A DNA stretch of 45,530 nucleotides from Bacteroidales bacterium (GTDB taxonomy: Bacteria; Bacteroidota; Bacteroidia; Bacteroidales; UBA12170): contig JADGDY010000016.1 in the NCBI GenBank assembly GCA_016744655.1, positions 1 to 45,530 of the forward strand, written 5' to 3'. Every line of letters starts with the position of its first letter. Position 1 is the first letter of the stretch. Shown piece by piece: positions 9,614-17,703 of the stretch. The translations under genes were made by a program, and so were the position numbers. The notes beneath the pieces are model-generated. The model had not been told where the DNA came from. It saw only the letters and a list, made by a program, of their open reading frames with translations, and did not search any database.

Positions 9614-9625
9614 CAAATAGATGCT

Positions 9626-10072
9626 ATGAATAAAATAAATTTAGAAACTTCAATTAATCATCACATTGCAATTAGTGCAATTATGATAAAGAGGGTGTTT
9701 TATAAAATATTAAGCAATCATGACCTTAAAATTACACCAGAGCAATGGGTTCTTCTTAATTATATTTCAGAATCGAATGGATATACTATAGGTGAGCTTA
9801 GTGGCTTGAGTGTGAAGGATTTTGCGAATACCAGTAGAATGATACAAAAGCTGGATATTGCTGGATTTATCACAAAGAAAGCGGACCCTGCCGACAAAAG
9901 GATATCTAAACTTTATCTAAGTAAAGAGGGAAAAGACCTCATAGAACAACTACATCAATGTGCTTTTGAATCGACTAATATTGCTATAGAAGGTATTGAT
10001 AAGGAGATACAAGAAATTGTATTGCACACTTTGAAAAAAGTTATTTCGAACACAAACAACTATTTAAAATGA
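9626..10072 (+). CDS. MarR-family transcriptional regulator
   Basis: 148 residues, the usual MarR length. Winged-helix pattern: ITPEQWVLLNYISE (helices 1-2), YTIGELSGLSVKDFANTSRMIQKLDIAGFI (recognition helix-turn-helix at about 55-85), then the wing DPADKRISKLYLSKEGKDLIE with the conserved D.R hallmark. It is the first gene of a two-gene operon: its TGA stop overlaps the ATG of the following membrane protein (ATGA at 10069-10072). Two palindromes on its promoter suggest autorepression, usually relieved by a small ligand or oxidation in this family. It has few cysteines (Cys110 in HQCAFES), so redox sensing cannot be excluded. Target specificity unknown; the co-transcribed membrane protein is the obvious regulated gene. 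Confidence 0.92.
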   Translation: MNKINLETSINHHIAISAIMIKRVFYKILSNHDLKITPEQWVLLNYISESNGYTIGELSGLSVKDFANTSRMIQKLDIAGFITKKADPADKRISKLYLSKEGKDLIEQLHQCAFESTNIAIEGIDKEIQEIVLHTLKKVISNTNNYLK

Positions 10073-10569
10073 AACAAATATCATTAAATCAGAAAAAATG
10101 GTTGAAATCCATTCACTTGGTTGCAGTAGGAGTATGGATTACAACAGGACTAGTCATGTTTCTTATTCATTTTTTAGCCGATGATTTTACTTCTGGAGAA
10201 CAACTTCAGCTCCTTAATGAAATCATCTATTATATAGATATGAGTATTTTAGTGCCTTCTGCAATTCTTTGTTTACTCACAGGTTGGATATATTCTCATT
10301 TCACCAAATGGGGCTATTTCAAACACGGCTGGCTTATTTTTAAATGGATAATCACTGTCTCTATTATTGTTTTAGGGACTGTTTTTTCAGAACCATGGAT
10401 AGCGAAAATGGTTCAAATATCAGGAGAATTAGGTTTAGAAGCTTTAAACGACTCCGATTATAAATTGTATGGATTATCACATAATATTTTGGGAGTTGCA
10501 ATGACAGGTACACTAATTATTGCTGTATTTATTTCTGTTTTTAAACCAAAAAAACCTGTAAGAAATTAA
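10069..10569 (+). CDS. Four-helix membrane protein, co-transcribed with MarR regulator
   Basis: 166 residues with four hydrophobic segments at about 14-34, 57-76, 89-108 and 135-157, preceded by a basic N-terminus. It resembles DUF2269-like predicted integral membrane proteins: early HLVAVGVWITTGLVMFLIHF, then LVPSAILCLLTGWIYSHFTKWGYFKHGWLIFKWI, then LSHNILGVAMTG. Several conserved-looking His and Trp residues lie within or next to the helices (His16, His85, His133), a pattern seen in membrane proteins that bind haem or metals, but this is not proof. The start overlaps the MarR stop by four bases, implying translational coupling. The stop lies one base from the stop of the convergent AEC gene, leaving no room for a terminator. 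Function unknown. Confidence 0.82.
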   Translation: MKQISLNQKKWLKSIHLVAVGVWITTGLVMFLIHFLADDFTSGEQLQLLNEIIYYIDMSILVPSAILCLLTGWIYSHFTKWGYFKHGWLIFKWIITVSIIVLGTVFSEPWIAKMVQISGELGLEALNDSDYKLYGLSHNILGVAMTGTLIIAVFISVFKPKKPVRN

Positions 10570-10570
10570 T

Positions 10571-11521
10571 TTAGAAATAGGTGAAAAATAATACGCTTAT
10601 TGTCAGTGTACTAAGAGCTAATGTTACCATGATTGAAGTGGAAACCAGATCGGGTCGGCAATTGTATTGTTTTGCAAATACAACTGTTAATATTGCAGAA
10701 GGCAGAGCTGTTTCAATAAACACGATTTCGCGCATCATGCTGGTGAACTCAGGTGAATTTGTAAATACTACAGCTAAAACGGGTTTTATTATTAATTTTA
10801 GTAGTATTGCGACTGCTATGAATAAATAAATGTGTTCTATTTTTTTGATTTCAATAATTAGCCCAACAGTGAAGCCAACCAACAAAAAGTTAGCTGCTCC
10901 TACTACACCTAAAAAATTCGAGATCGTTTTAATAGCAAATGAAGATTGGTTTAGGGGCAAAAAAGATATCCCGAAACCAAGAATCAGAGCGAAGAATATA
11001 GGAGAAGTAAAAAATTGTTTAACCGATTTTGATATAGCACTTCCTTGGATATCGGTATCTCCATAGATCATTGCAATTAATGGTCCAAGAATAAATAGGA
11101 GGAGTCCAACTCCAAATTCACTGGTTACAACGGCCGCTTCTATTGCTATGGGATTGTGTGGGAATATCTGCTGTATTAATGGGTAGCCAAGCATAGAAGT
11201 CATACCAAAGGCTGATACTAACATTAAAGCTCCTTTTTCACCTGAATTAAATTTTAATAATGTGGCAAATCCCCAAGCTAAACCAAGAATAAGTAACTCA
11301 ATTGCTGCCATTATTAAAGCCATCCATAAAAAATCGATATTAAAAGTATGGAGGGCTAGAGTAGAAAAAATGATAGCAGGAAGGGTAACTTTCAACACAA
11401 TATTAGCAAAGAACTTGCTGTCCTCTTTTTTAAGGATACCATTTTTTTTAAGAATAATGGTCAGGAAAATAATTGCAATGATTACAATGACACCTTCTAA
11501 TAAACTCGTGAATTCATTCAT
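10571..11521 (-). CDS. AEC-family permease (auxin efflux carrier fold)
   Basis: 316 residues with about ten hydrophobic segments, the AEC/PF03547 length and layout. Motifs: GILKKEDSKFFANIVLKVTLPAIIFSTLAL (helix 1-2 loop), SAFGMTSMLGYPLIQ at about 105-118, GFGISFLPLNQSSF, FLVGFTVGL and FIETALPSAILTVVFAKQYNCRPDLVSTSI near the end, where an LPS/T..V.A..Y..... motif is typical. Bacterial members move dicarboxylates such as malate or malonate, or other anions. Substrate here unknown. It converges with the preceding membrane protein gene with a one-base gap. No exact promoter element was found upstream; a near match lies around 11550. Confidence 0.9.
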   Translation of the reverse strand: MNEFTSLLEGVIVIIAIIFLTIILKKNGILKKEDSKFFANIVLKVTLPAIIFSTLALHTFNIDFLWMALIMAAIELLILGLAWGFATLLKFNSGEKGALMLVSAFGMTSMLGYPLIQQIFPHNPIAIEAAVVTSEFGVGLLLFILGPLIAMIYGDTDIQGSAISKSVKQFFTSPIFFALILGFGISFLPLNQSSFAIKTISNFLGVVGAANFLLVGFTVGLIIEIKKIEHIYLFIAVAILLKLIIKPVLAVVFTNSPEFTSMMREIVFIETALPSAILTVVFAKQYNCRPDLVSTSIMVTLALSTLTISVLFFTYF

Positions 11522-11575
11522 ATTGTAAAGATAGAAAATCTTTAAAGTGCAAAAACATATGTGAAAAGGGAAAAA

Positions 11576-13252
11576 TTAAAAATCAGCTTTTTTATGAAAA
11601 ACCATTTTCTGTTTAGTTGCAGGGTGCACAAACTCTAAAGTATCGGCATGAAGGTATAATCGGTCTGATTTTTTACCATATAAATCATCACCAATAATGG
11701 GAATATTCAAACCTAAACTATGTGAGGCATGAACCCGTAATTGGTGAGTTCGGCCGGATATAGGATAGAAATGGACTTTTGTTTTTCCCTCTTTAAACTC
11801 AATAAACTCCCATTCTGTTTTTGCTGGTTTTCCATGTTCAAAACACACCAATTGACGGGGCCTATCGTTAAGGTCTCCTCTAAGTGGTAACTCAATTGTT
11901 CCTCCATTACCCTCCACTATTCCATCTAGTAAGGCAGTATATCGCTTGGTCACCGTTTTGTTGATAAACTGAAGCTGCAGAGCCTTATGTATTCTTTTGT
12001 TTTTAGCCAAAACCAATAGTCCAGAGGTAGACATATCTAAGCGATGAACAGTAACAGGGCCGGATAAGTTTTGTACTTGTTTCTTTATTCGGGTTTGAAC
12101 AGAATCTTGAATATGAATTCCAGGAACCGTCAAAAATTCTTCGGGTTTAAAAACCACAAGGAGGTGTTCATCTTCAAAAATGGTTTCTATTTCTTTACCT
12201 ATGGCTGGATTTTCCAACATCGGATTGGCATCCATATCAATGCCTTCCAACATATGGCTTAATATGGGTTTGCACTTCCCTTGACAAGAGGGGTAGTAAT
12301 TTTGATGTTTTCGTATTTCCTTTTTGGGAGACTGTCCCCACCAAAACTCTGCTAGGGCAATGGGTTTTAAATCATTCAAAAATGCATATTGAATTAATTT
12401 AGGTGCTGCACATTCTCCAGCTCCAGCTGGAATACTATGTTCAGAGTTTTCATCAAAAACCTGAGATAAGTCTTTAACCTCTTTTTTCGAATTTAAAAAT
12501 TGGTATTGCTCGAATAAATAACCTTGTAATGCTGCCGATTTTTCTTTTCGTTGTTTTCTGAGATTATCTATTTGATTCGTATAATGTGATAGTTTATTGT
12601 TGAGGTTTTTTAGTGTATGATCCCAATAGCGTTTCACATTATTGAAAAATGATTTCGCTTTTATGCTTTCTTTATTCAATGACTCATTAAATTTCAATAA
12701 TTCATCCGTTGATAAATCAAATTGTGCTTTATCTCTTTTTACTTTACGTTCTGCTTTTCCTGTTTTAAGAACTTCCTTTTTTTCATTAATATCGATAGCA
12801 GCTTTCTTCTTTTCTGCTTTTAATTCGGTTATTAATGCAAGATATTCTATGTTATTTTCAAGGGATTCTAGGCTGCTATTAATCTCATTTAAAACCTCTT
12901 CTTCTTTTAAGAAATAGGAATCCTTAGTTAACATATCATAAACTGGAGGAACAAACATTTTATGTATGTTTTTCTCAGCCAGCTTACCAGACACTGAGGC
13001 AATATACCCAATCTCATCTTGCTGGTTCTGAACCACCAAAACTCCAAACATTTTTCCAATAGCCATCCCTGATTTAGAGGAGTCTAGACCGAAATTATGT
13101 TCAAAATCACTTTGAGTTCGTAAATATTCTTGCACTTCATTAGCAGCTAATTTGCTCAAGGCATGTGGTTCATAGTAGAATGGATAGGTAAACTTCTTAG
13201 GAAGTTGATAGTCGTTTATTGGAGAAGAAAAATATTGAAAGTAGCTGTTCAC
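11576..13252 (-). CDS. Long RluA-type pseudouridine synthase with coiled-coil N-terminal half
   Basis: 558 residues. The catalytic domain is the C-terminal part (about 355-558): FEDEHLLVVFKPEEFLTVPG, then VHRLDMSTSGLLVLAKNK with catalytic Asp406, then KRYTALLDG and SGRTHQLRVHASH...PIIGDDLYG. It should convert a uridine in rRNA or tRNA to pseudouridine. The first 350 residues hold an N-terminal FTYPFYYEPH.L...AA..VQEYL motif, a charged coiled coil (about 115-245) and a conserved-looking insert (GAGECAAPKL..YAFLNDLKPIALAEFWWG, then CQGKC). This extended form is a known subgroup in Bacteroidota and gamma-proteobacteria, but its RNA target is not clear from sequence. The start is GTG 13252: the -7 element at 13269-13276 gives a leader of about 10 bases, and the next Met (63) would remove conserved sequence. 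Confidence 0.9.
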   Translation of the reverse strand: MNSYFQYFSSPINDYQLPKKFTYPFYYEPHALSKLAANEVQEYLRTQSDFEHNFGLDSSKSGMAIGKMFGVLVVQNQQDEIGYIASVSGKLAEKNIHKMFVPPVYDMLTKDSYFLKEEEVLNEINSSLESLENNIEYLALITELKAEKKKAAIDINEKKEVLKTGKAERKVKRDKAQFDLSTDELLKFNESLNKESIKAKSFFNNVKRYWDHTLKNLNNKLSHYTNQIDNLRKQRKEKSAALQGYLFEQYQFLNSKKEVKDLSQVFDENSEHSIPAGAGECAAPKLIQYAFLNDLKPIALAEFWWGQSPKKEIRKHQNYYPSCQGKCKPILSHMLEGIDMDANPMLENPAIGKEIETIFEDEHLLVVFKPEEFLTVPGIHIQDSVQTRIKKQVQNLSGPVTVHRLDMSTSGLLVLAKNKRIHKALQLQFINKTVTKRYTALLDGIVEGNGGTIELPLRGDLNDRPRQLVCFEHGKPAKTEWEFIEFKEGKTKVHFYPISGRTHQLRVHASHSLGLNIPIIGDDLYGKKSDRLYLHADTLEFVHPATKQKMVFHKKADF

Positions 13253-13268
13253 AGATTGAAATTTTGAG

Positions 13269-13276
13269 CAAAAATA
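13269..13276 (-). promoter_or_regulatory. -7 promoter element TATTTTTG for the pseudouridine synthase gene
   Basis: TATTTTTGC on the minus strand, 16 bases before the GTG start at 13252, supports that unusual start. No clear -33 was identified. Confidence 0.55.
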
Positions 13277-13282
13277 CTTTTT

Positions 13283-13915
13283 TTAAATGGTTTTTGTAGA
13301 TTTCCTCAATGCAATAAATCGGTCTGTGATGGCTTCAATCTCAAGATTATATTTTTGGGCTATATATTCAATGGTTTCTTTTCTATAGATAAAAACATGA
13401 GTTGGATCTTTTCTATAACTCCAGTTTTTAAAATCGATGTCCTTATGGTATAAAATAGTCATAATGAGCAAACAGCCATTATCATTTAAAAGTGCTATTA
13501 ACCTTTCAATCTCAACTTTTGGATTATAGAAATGTTCAAATACTTCGCAGCTCGCTATATAATCGTACTTATTATTCAATAGCTCAGGGTGAGGAGCGAA
13601 AAAGGGATCGTACTGAACAATATTGAAATCTTTCTTTTTGAGTTCACTTGAAATCACAGGTCCTGTGCCACTTCCAAAATCTAGACCTTTGTGTTTTGTA
13701 GTGAAGTTCTCTAAGACAAAATTAGTTATGGGAGCAGTGAACTTTTGGTAACGAATATCATTCACATCATTCACATGAGCTTTATAAATTTCTTTTTCTT
13801 GTTCAGCTGTTAAATAGAGTTCCTCACTCATTACAATGGCATTGCATGTGTCGCAATTGTAATAGTTTTTGTCTATTTCGTTGGAAAGTATGGAATTACA
13901 AAGGGTGCATTTCAT
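13283..13915 (-). CDS. Zinc-ribbon class I SAM-dependent methyltransferase
   Basis: 210 residues from ATG 13915. The longer reading from TTG 13972 adds a hydrophobic stretch with no signal character and is rejected. Residues 1-30 form a small four-cysteine ribbon (CTLC ... CDTC). The SAM-binding core follows: LDFGSGTGPV (motif I, about 80), VQYDPFFAP (motif II acid), YDYIASCEVFEHFYNPKVEI (motif IV/post-I) and GCLLIMTILYHK. The pattern matches methyltransferases of the PF13489 type, including those annotated as 2-polyprenyl-6-hydroxyphenol methylase-like. Substrate unknown. It lies 30 bases upstream of the pseudouridine synthase gene's promoter region... transcription is in the same direction, so the synthase gene lies upstream of this one. 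Confidence 0.85.
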   Translation of the reverse strand: MKCTLCNSILSNEIDKNYYNCDTCNAIVMSEELYLTAEQEKEIYKAHVNDVNDIRYQKFTAPITNFVLENFTTKHKGLDFGSGTGPVISSELKKKDFNIVQYDPFFAPHPELLNNKYDYIASCEVFEHFYNPKVEIERLIALLNDNGCLLIMTILYHKDIDFKNWSYRKDPTHVFIYRKETIEYIAQKYNLEIEAITDRFIALRKSTKTI

Positions 13916-14420
13916 ATGATATCTAGCAAAATTGAATGTGGTCAAAATTACAATTAGATAAACAATATTCAAAGTTCTTATTGATCAAATCAACAGCTTC
14001 AAAATTCAATAAACGACAACTAAAGTCTGGCATAAGATAAATAACAAAGAAAAGAGCAATAAAATTCACCATTGAATGTGTTTTCAGAATAACTAGTAGT
14101 ATTTTATCTTGATAGTGCAATATATTAATCTATTTATTCCTTATTGTTGATTTGGCAATTGTAATTAAACTTAAACCATTAGATTCTGAGTCCTATAATT
14201 CCTATAGAAAACTTATAAACCTCAGTTTGACATTAAATAAGGCCACATTTTCAGCAAACTAACACAGATTGTAAACAAAATAATCCGTGGTGATCAGCGT
14301 AATTAGTGAGCAGTTTTTCTTTTTTTTATTATTAATCGTTGTTTTTTTTAATTGAACAAAAGGCTTGAGTTTTCTCTATGAATACCCTGTTGACAATAGC
14401 TTTCCAAGTGTTTTTTAAAC
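13916..14420. other. Intergenic stretch without a supported gene
   Basis: About 500 AT-rich bases between the methyltransferase start and the promoter of the next gene. A 65-codon minus-strand reading here (13923-14120) starts with TTG and has no protein-like features. Around 14260-14310 there is a segment with CACAGATTG and ATCCGTGGTGATCAGCG, which resembles degenerate intergenic repeat wording seen in many bacterial genomes. No RNA gene recognised. Confidence 0.4.
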
Positions 14421-14428
14421 TATATTTG
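14421..14428 (+). promoter_or_regulatory. -7 promoter element TATATTTG
   Basis: TATATTTGC lies 25 bases before the TTG start at 14454. Position and sequence fit a housekeeping Bacteroidota promoter with a leader of about 18 bases. A TTGAC lies at 14390-14394, rather far upstream for -33. Confidence 0.55.
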
Positions 14429-14453
14429 CAGCCGAAATTTAAAAGACTATAAA

Positions 14454-15002
14454 TTGAAGAAAGCATTTGCCATATTTCTTTTCTTTGTTTTTATATATAA
14501 CCTAGTGGGTTACTATATCGTTTTTAATATGATTCAGTTTCAGGTAAAAGATGAAGTGAAACATATACTGAAACATTCTGTTCCTCAAGAGGATTTAGTA
14601 CTGATTTCTATAAGTGATGCCGATGAATCTCAATTAATATGGACAAAACCCAATAAAGAATTCAGGTTTCAAGGCGAGATGTACGACATTGTAGATATTA
14701 TTAAAAAAGGAAACAAAACCTTATACCGCTGTCTTCACGATTTTAAGGAAAGTAAACTATTTGCCCACCTCGATGTGCACATCAACAATTATATTGCCCA
14801 CAATGCTGAACAGCAAAATAAAGCCAAGAGTTTTTTTAATGTGATGGCAAAATTGTTTTTCTTTCAGTCTGAAGAATCACAAATAGTAGGGAAAGATCCA
14901 ATTGAAAATGTTTATTATCATTATACCGAAAACTATAAATCTGTTACAATAGATCTGTTAAACCCTCCTCCAGAAAATTATATTTTACCTTCTTTAATAT
15001 AA
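14454..15002 (+). CDS. Small membrane-anchored protein of unknown function
   Basis: 182 residues if translation starts at TTG 14454, encoding MKKAFAIFLFFVFIYNLVGY, an obvious N-terminal membrane anchor or signal sequence. No in-frame ATG is nearby upstream, and the next Met (26) would remove that segment. The remainder is polar, with EFRFQGEMYDIVDI at about 70-83, a motif-like phrase also seen, to my recollection, in short proteins encoded beside TonB-dependent receptors in Bacteroidota, followed by a CLHDFKESKLFAHLD segment. It ends in a Pro-rich tail. The next gene on the same strand is a TonB-dependent receptor 257 bases downstream, so a link to uptake is possible. No family can be named. 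Confidence 0.75.
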   Translation: MKKAFAIFLFFVFIYNLVGYYIVFNMIQFQVKDEVKHILKHSVPQEDLVLISISDADESQLIWTKPNKEFRFQGEMYDIVDIIKKGNKTLYRCLHDFKESKLFAHLDVHINNYIAHNAEQQNKAKSFFNVMAKLFFFQSEESQIVGKDPIENVYYHYTENYKSVTIDLLNPPPENYILPSLI

Positions 15003-15070
15003 CCAAAATCAAGCTTTTGGTATTTGTAAGCCGGATGATTTATTCTAGCTGCTTTGTAAGCAAATATGTA

Positions 15071-15078
15071 TAAATTTG
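15071..15078 (+). promoter_or_regulatory. -7 promoter element TAAATTTG upstream of the TonB receptor
   Basis: TAAATTTGC fits TAnnTTTG. Transcription from here would give a leader of about 175 bases before ATG 15260, containing the 33-codon reading at 15100-15201. A TTTG at 15053-15056 is only 14 bases upstream, shorter than usual for -33. Confidence 0.45.
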
Positions 15079-15099
15079 CCGACTGAAATAACATTTGAA

Positions 15100-15201
15100 A
15101 TGAGATTTGATGAGAACTCATTAATCCTAAAGATTTTGGATGAATATTTAAGTTCCCTTCTTTGTGAGATAGGTTGGGAATATGAAACAGGTATTTTGTA
15201 A
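15100..15201 (+). CDS. Possible 33-codon leader ORF ahead of the TonB receptor
   Basis: ATG 15100 opens 33 codons beginning MRFDENSLILKILDEYLSSL and ending ETGIL, stop TAA 15199-15201. It starts about 22 bases after the -7 element at 15071-15078 and ends 58 bases before the receptor ATG. Composition is protein-like (alternating hydrophobic and acidic), but this length can arise by chance and no family is recognised. Either a leader peptide, a small protein, or chance. Confidence 0.22.
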   Translation: MRFDENSLILKILDEYLSSLLCEIGWEYETGIL

Positions 15202-15259
15202 AACCAAATCATCAGATGATGAATTATTTACGTGAATACATTTATTTTAAATAGATTTA

Positions 15260-17650
15260 ATGAAAAATATAATAATAGTTTTATTAATAAATTTCATCGT
15301 TTTACTTGGTCACAGCCAGACATTAAAAGTGATAGATAAAAACGATTTACAAGGTGTTGAGAATGTTTTTGTTTTCAATAAAACCAATACACTAATTACC
15401 AACGCCAAAGGAGAAGCTGATTTGAGAAGTTTTAGCAAAACCGACCCCATTAGCTTTCAACATACTTCCTATGAAACCCTAACTGTTTCCTTTGAGGAGC
15501 TCCAGAATAATAATTTTGAAATAAAATTAACAGAAAGTGTTTTAAAACTAAATGAGGTGGTAGTTTCGCAGAACAGGTGGGAACAAGACAAACGAGAAGT
15601 CCCCAATAAAATAACCAGTATTTCTGCCAAGGAGATTGGCTTTTCCAATTCTCAAACCACCGCCGATGTTCTAGGCTCCTCGGGAGAGGTTTTTATTCAG
15701 AAAAGTCAATTGGGTGGCGGTAGTCCAATGATTAGAGGATTCTCTACCAACCGTATTCTTATTGTTGTGGATGGAGTGAGGATGAATAATGCCATCTATC
15801 GATCTGGTAACCTTCAGAATGTGATTTCTTTGGATGCCAATAGCATTGAAAATATGGAAGTGATATTCGGCCCAGGATCTGTTATTTATGGTAGCGATGC
15901 TTTGGGTGGAGTAATGGATTTTCATACCCTACAATCGCGTTTAGCTGTGGATGAAAAAGTTGAGTTTTCAGCCAATGCCATGACGCGTTACTCTTCAGCA
16001 AATAATGAGAAAACAGGTCATTTCGATTTTAATATTGGATTAAAGAGATGGAGTTTTCTCACCAGTGTGACTTATAGCGATTTCGATGATTTAAGGATGG
16101 GAAGCCATGGTAATGATGAATATGTGAGACCCGAATATGTTGATCATATTAATGGAAAAGATTCCGTGATTCAGAATTCCAATGAAAACATTCAGCGTTA
16201 CTCAAATTATAATCAGGTTAATGTATTACAGAAAGTTAGGTTTAAACCCAACGAATTCTGGAATATCAATTATGGATTCCATTATTCCAAGGTTTCTGAT
16301 GTGCCTCGCTACGATAGATTGATACAATATAGCGACGATCAATTGAAATATGCAGAATGGTATTATGGTCCTCAAATTTGGATGATGAACGATTTGACTA
16401 TAGAGTATTTTAAAAGTAGTCCCATTTTTGACAAAGCCAAATTGGTTATTGCTTATCAGGATTATGAGGAAAGCAGACATGACCGTAAATTTGGTAAGGA
16501 TAAGTTAAGGGAACGTACCGAGAAGGTGAAAGCATTCTCTGCTAATCTGGATTTTGATAAGCAGTTGAGTAAAAGAGCATCTTTGTTTTATGGTTTAGAA
16601 GCGGTTTATAATCGTGTAAATTCCACCGGGCAAGAGCGTGATATTTTTACCAACGAAATCAGTCCTTATGCCAGTCGTTACCCAGATGGAAGTAATTATT
16701 CTTCCTACGCAGCTTATGTAAACTACAAGAATAACATCAATGAGCTCTTTACTTTTGTGGCAGGTTTAAGATATAGTCGAGTATTGATGGATGCAGACTT
16801 TGATACTACATTCTATCAGTTCCCTTTCGATAATATCTCTATTAACACAGGTGCTTTAAACGGAAGTTTGGGTTTGGTGTATCGTCCAACCGATACTTGG
16901 CAGTTTAATATAAATGCCTCCTCAGGATTTAGAGCGCCAAATATTGATGATGTGGGAAAGGTGTTTGACTCAGAGCCAGGTAGTGTTGTGGTACCCAATG
17001 AGGATCTAACTTCGGAATATGCTTATAGTTTTGATGTGAGTATTTTAAAGAATATCAATCAGAAAGTGAGTATTGAAGCCTCAGCATTTTACACTTTGCT
17101 GCAAGATGCCATGCTGCGTCGCGATTTTACCTTTAATGGTCAAGACTCCATACTTTACGATGGTGAGATGAGTAAAGTCCAAGCCATTGTAAACGATGGT
17201 GAAGCTTATGTTTATGGGTTTAACTTGGGAGTTTATGCCGATTTAATGAAGTATTTGAGTTTTAAAACTGTGGTGACTTATACCAAAGGCGAAGATATGG
17301 ATGGAATCCCTTTGAGGCATGTTGCTCCACTATTTGGAAGTACTCATTTTATCTTTAAAGCCGATAAATTTAAAGCCGATGTATATGCCATTTATAATGG
17401 AGAAATTTCCTATGAAAACCTTTCTCCTGAAGAACATGGAAAAACATATATGTATGCTACCGATAGCAATGGAAATCCGTATTCACCATCTTGGTTTACT
17501 TTAAACTTAAAGATGAGTTACCAAATGAATTCTTATTTGCAAGTAAATGTGGGTATGGAAAATGTTTTGGACCAACGTTACCGCCCTTATTCTTCTGGAA
17601 TTGTTGCACCAGGTAGGAATATAATTGTGGCTTTGAGAGCTAGGATATAA
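15260..17650 (+). CDS. TonB-dependent outer-membrane receptor, haem/haemoglobin receptor type
   Basis: 796 residues. Signal peptide to about 19 (MKNIIIVLLINFIVLLGHSQ); a carboxypeptidase-regulatory-like domain (about 20-90) as usual in Bacteroidota receptors; plug domain (about 105-225) with ADVLGSSGEVFIQKS, GGGSPMIRGFSTNRILIVVDG and GPGSVIYGSDALGGVM; then a 22-strand barrel with SGFRAPNIDD near 560 and a terminal LDQRYRPYSSGIVAPGRNI. The plug phrasing (NR.L.VVDGVRMNNA) is closest to haemoglobin/transferrin/lactoferrin-type receptors (TIGR01786-like). Ligand is uncertain: no haem transport genes lie nearby. Energy would come from TonB-ExbBD encoded elsewhere. Strong terminator after the stop. 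Confidence 0.92.
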   Translation: MKNIIIVLLINFIVLLGHSQTLKVIDKNDLQGVENVFVFNKTNTLITNAKGEADLRSFSKTDPISFQHTSYETLTVSFEELQNNNFEIKLTESVLKLNEVVVSQNRWEQDKREVPNKITSISAKEIGFSNSQTTADVLGSSGEVFIQKSQLGGGSPMIRGFSTNRILIVVDGVRMNNAIYRSGNLQNVISLDANSIENMEVIFGPGSVIYGSDALGGVMDFHTLQSRLAVDEKVEFSANAMTRYSSANNEKTGHFDFNIGLKRWSFLTSVTYSDFDDLRMGSHGNDEYVRPEYVDHINGKDSVIQNSNENIQRYSNYNQVNVLQKVRFKPNEFWNINYGFHYSKVSDVPRYDRLIQYSDDQLKYAEWYYGPQIWMMNDLTIEYFKSSPIFDKAKLVIAYQDYEESRHDRKFGKDKLRERTEKVKAFSANLDFDKQLSKRASLFYGLEAVYNRVNSTGQERDIFTNEISPYASRYPDGSNYSSYAAYVNYKNNINELFTFVAGLRYSRVLMDADFDTTFYQFPFDNISINTGALNGSLGLVYRPTDTWQFNINASSGFRAPNIDDVGKVFDSEPGSVVVPNEDLTSEYAYSFDVSILKNINQKVSIEASAFYTLLQDAMLRRDFTFNGQDSILYDGEMSKVQAIVNDGEAYVYGFNLGVYADLMKYLSFKTVVTYTKGEDMDGIPLRHVAPLFGSTHFIFKADKFKADVYAIYNGEISYENLSPEEHGKTYMYATDSNGNPYSPSWFTLNLKMSYQMNSYLQVNVGMENVLDQRYRPYSSGIVAPGRNIIVALRARI

Positions 17651-17671
17651 TAAGTTCTAAGATTTGAATAG

Positions 17672-17703
17672 AGCCATGGGTTTTAACTCATGGCTATTTT
17701 TTT
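17672..17703 (+). terminator. Rho-independent terminator after the TonB receptor
   Basis: Stem AGCCATGGG / CTCATGGCT (17672-17680, 17687-17695; one G-T pair) with a TTTTAA loop and a seven-T tail from 17697. The tail runs into the stop codon of the convergent radical SAM gene, so the two genes share the space tightly. Confidence 0.85.

Noticed and set aside
10581-11528. Plus-strand readings opposite the AEC permease gene
   Set aside because: The AEC protein has clear family motifs; the antisense readings are frame shadows.
13916-13972. Longer methyltransferase start at TTG 13972
   Set aside because: The added residues do not look like a signal and the ATG at 13915 directly begins the cysteine ribbon domain.
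13923-14120. 65-codon minus-strand reading
   Set aside because: TTG start, no family features, overlaps the upstream region of the methyltransferase gene.
15003-15070. ACCAAAA/TTTTGGT hairpin at 15002-15021 as terminator of the small membrane protein
   Set aside because: Short AT-rich stem and no T run after it.
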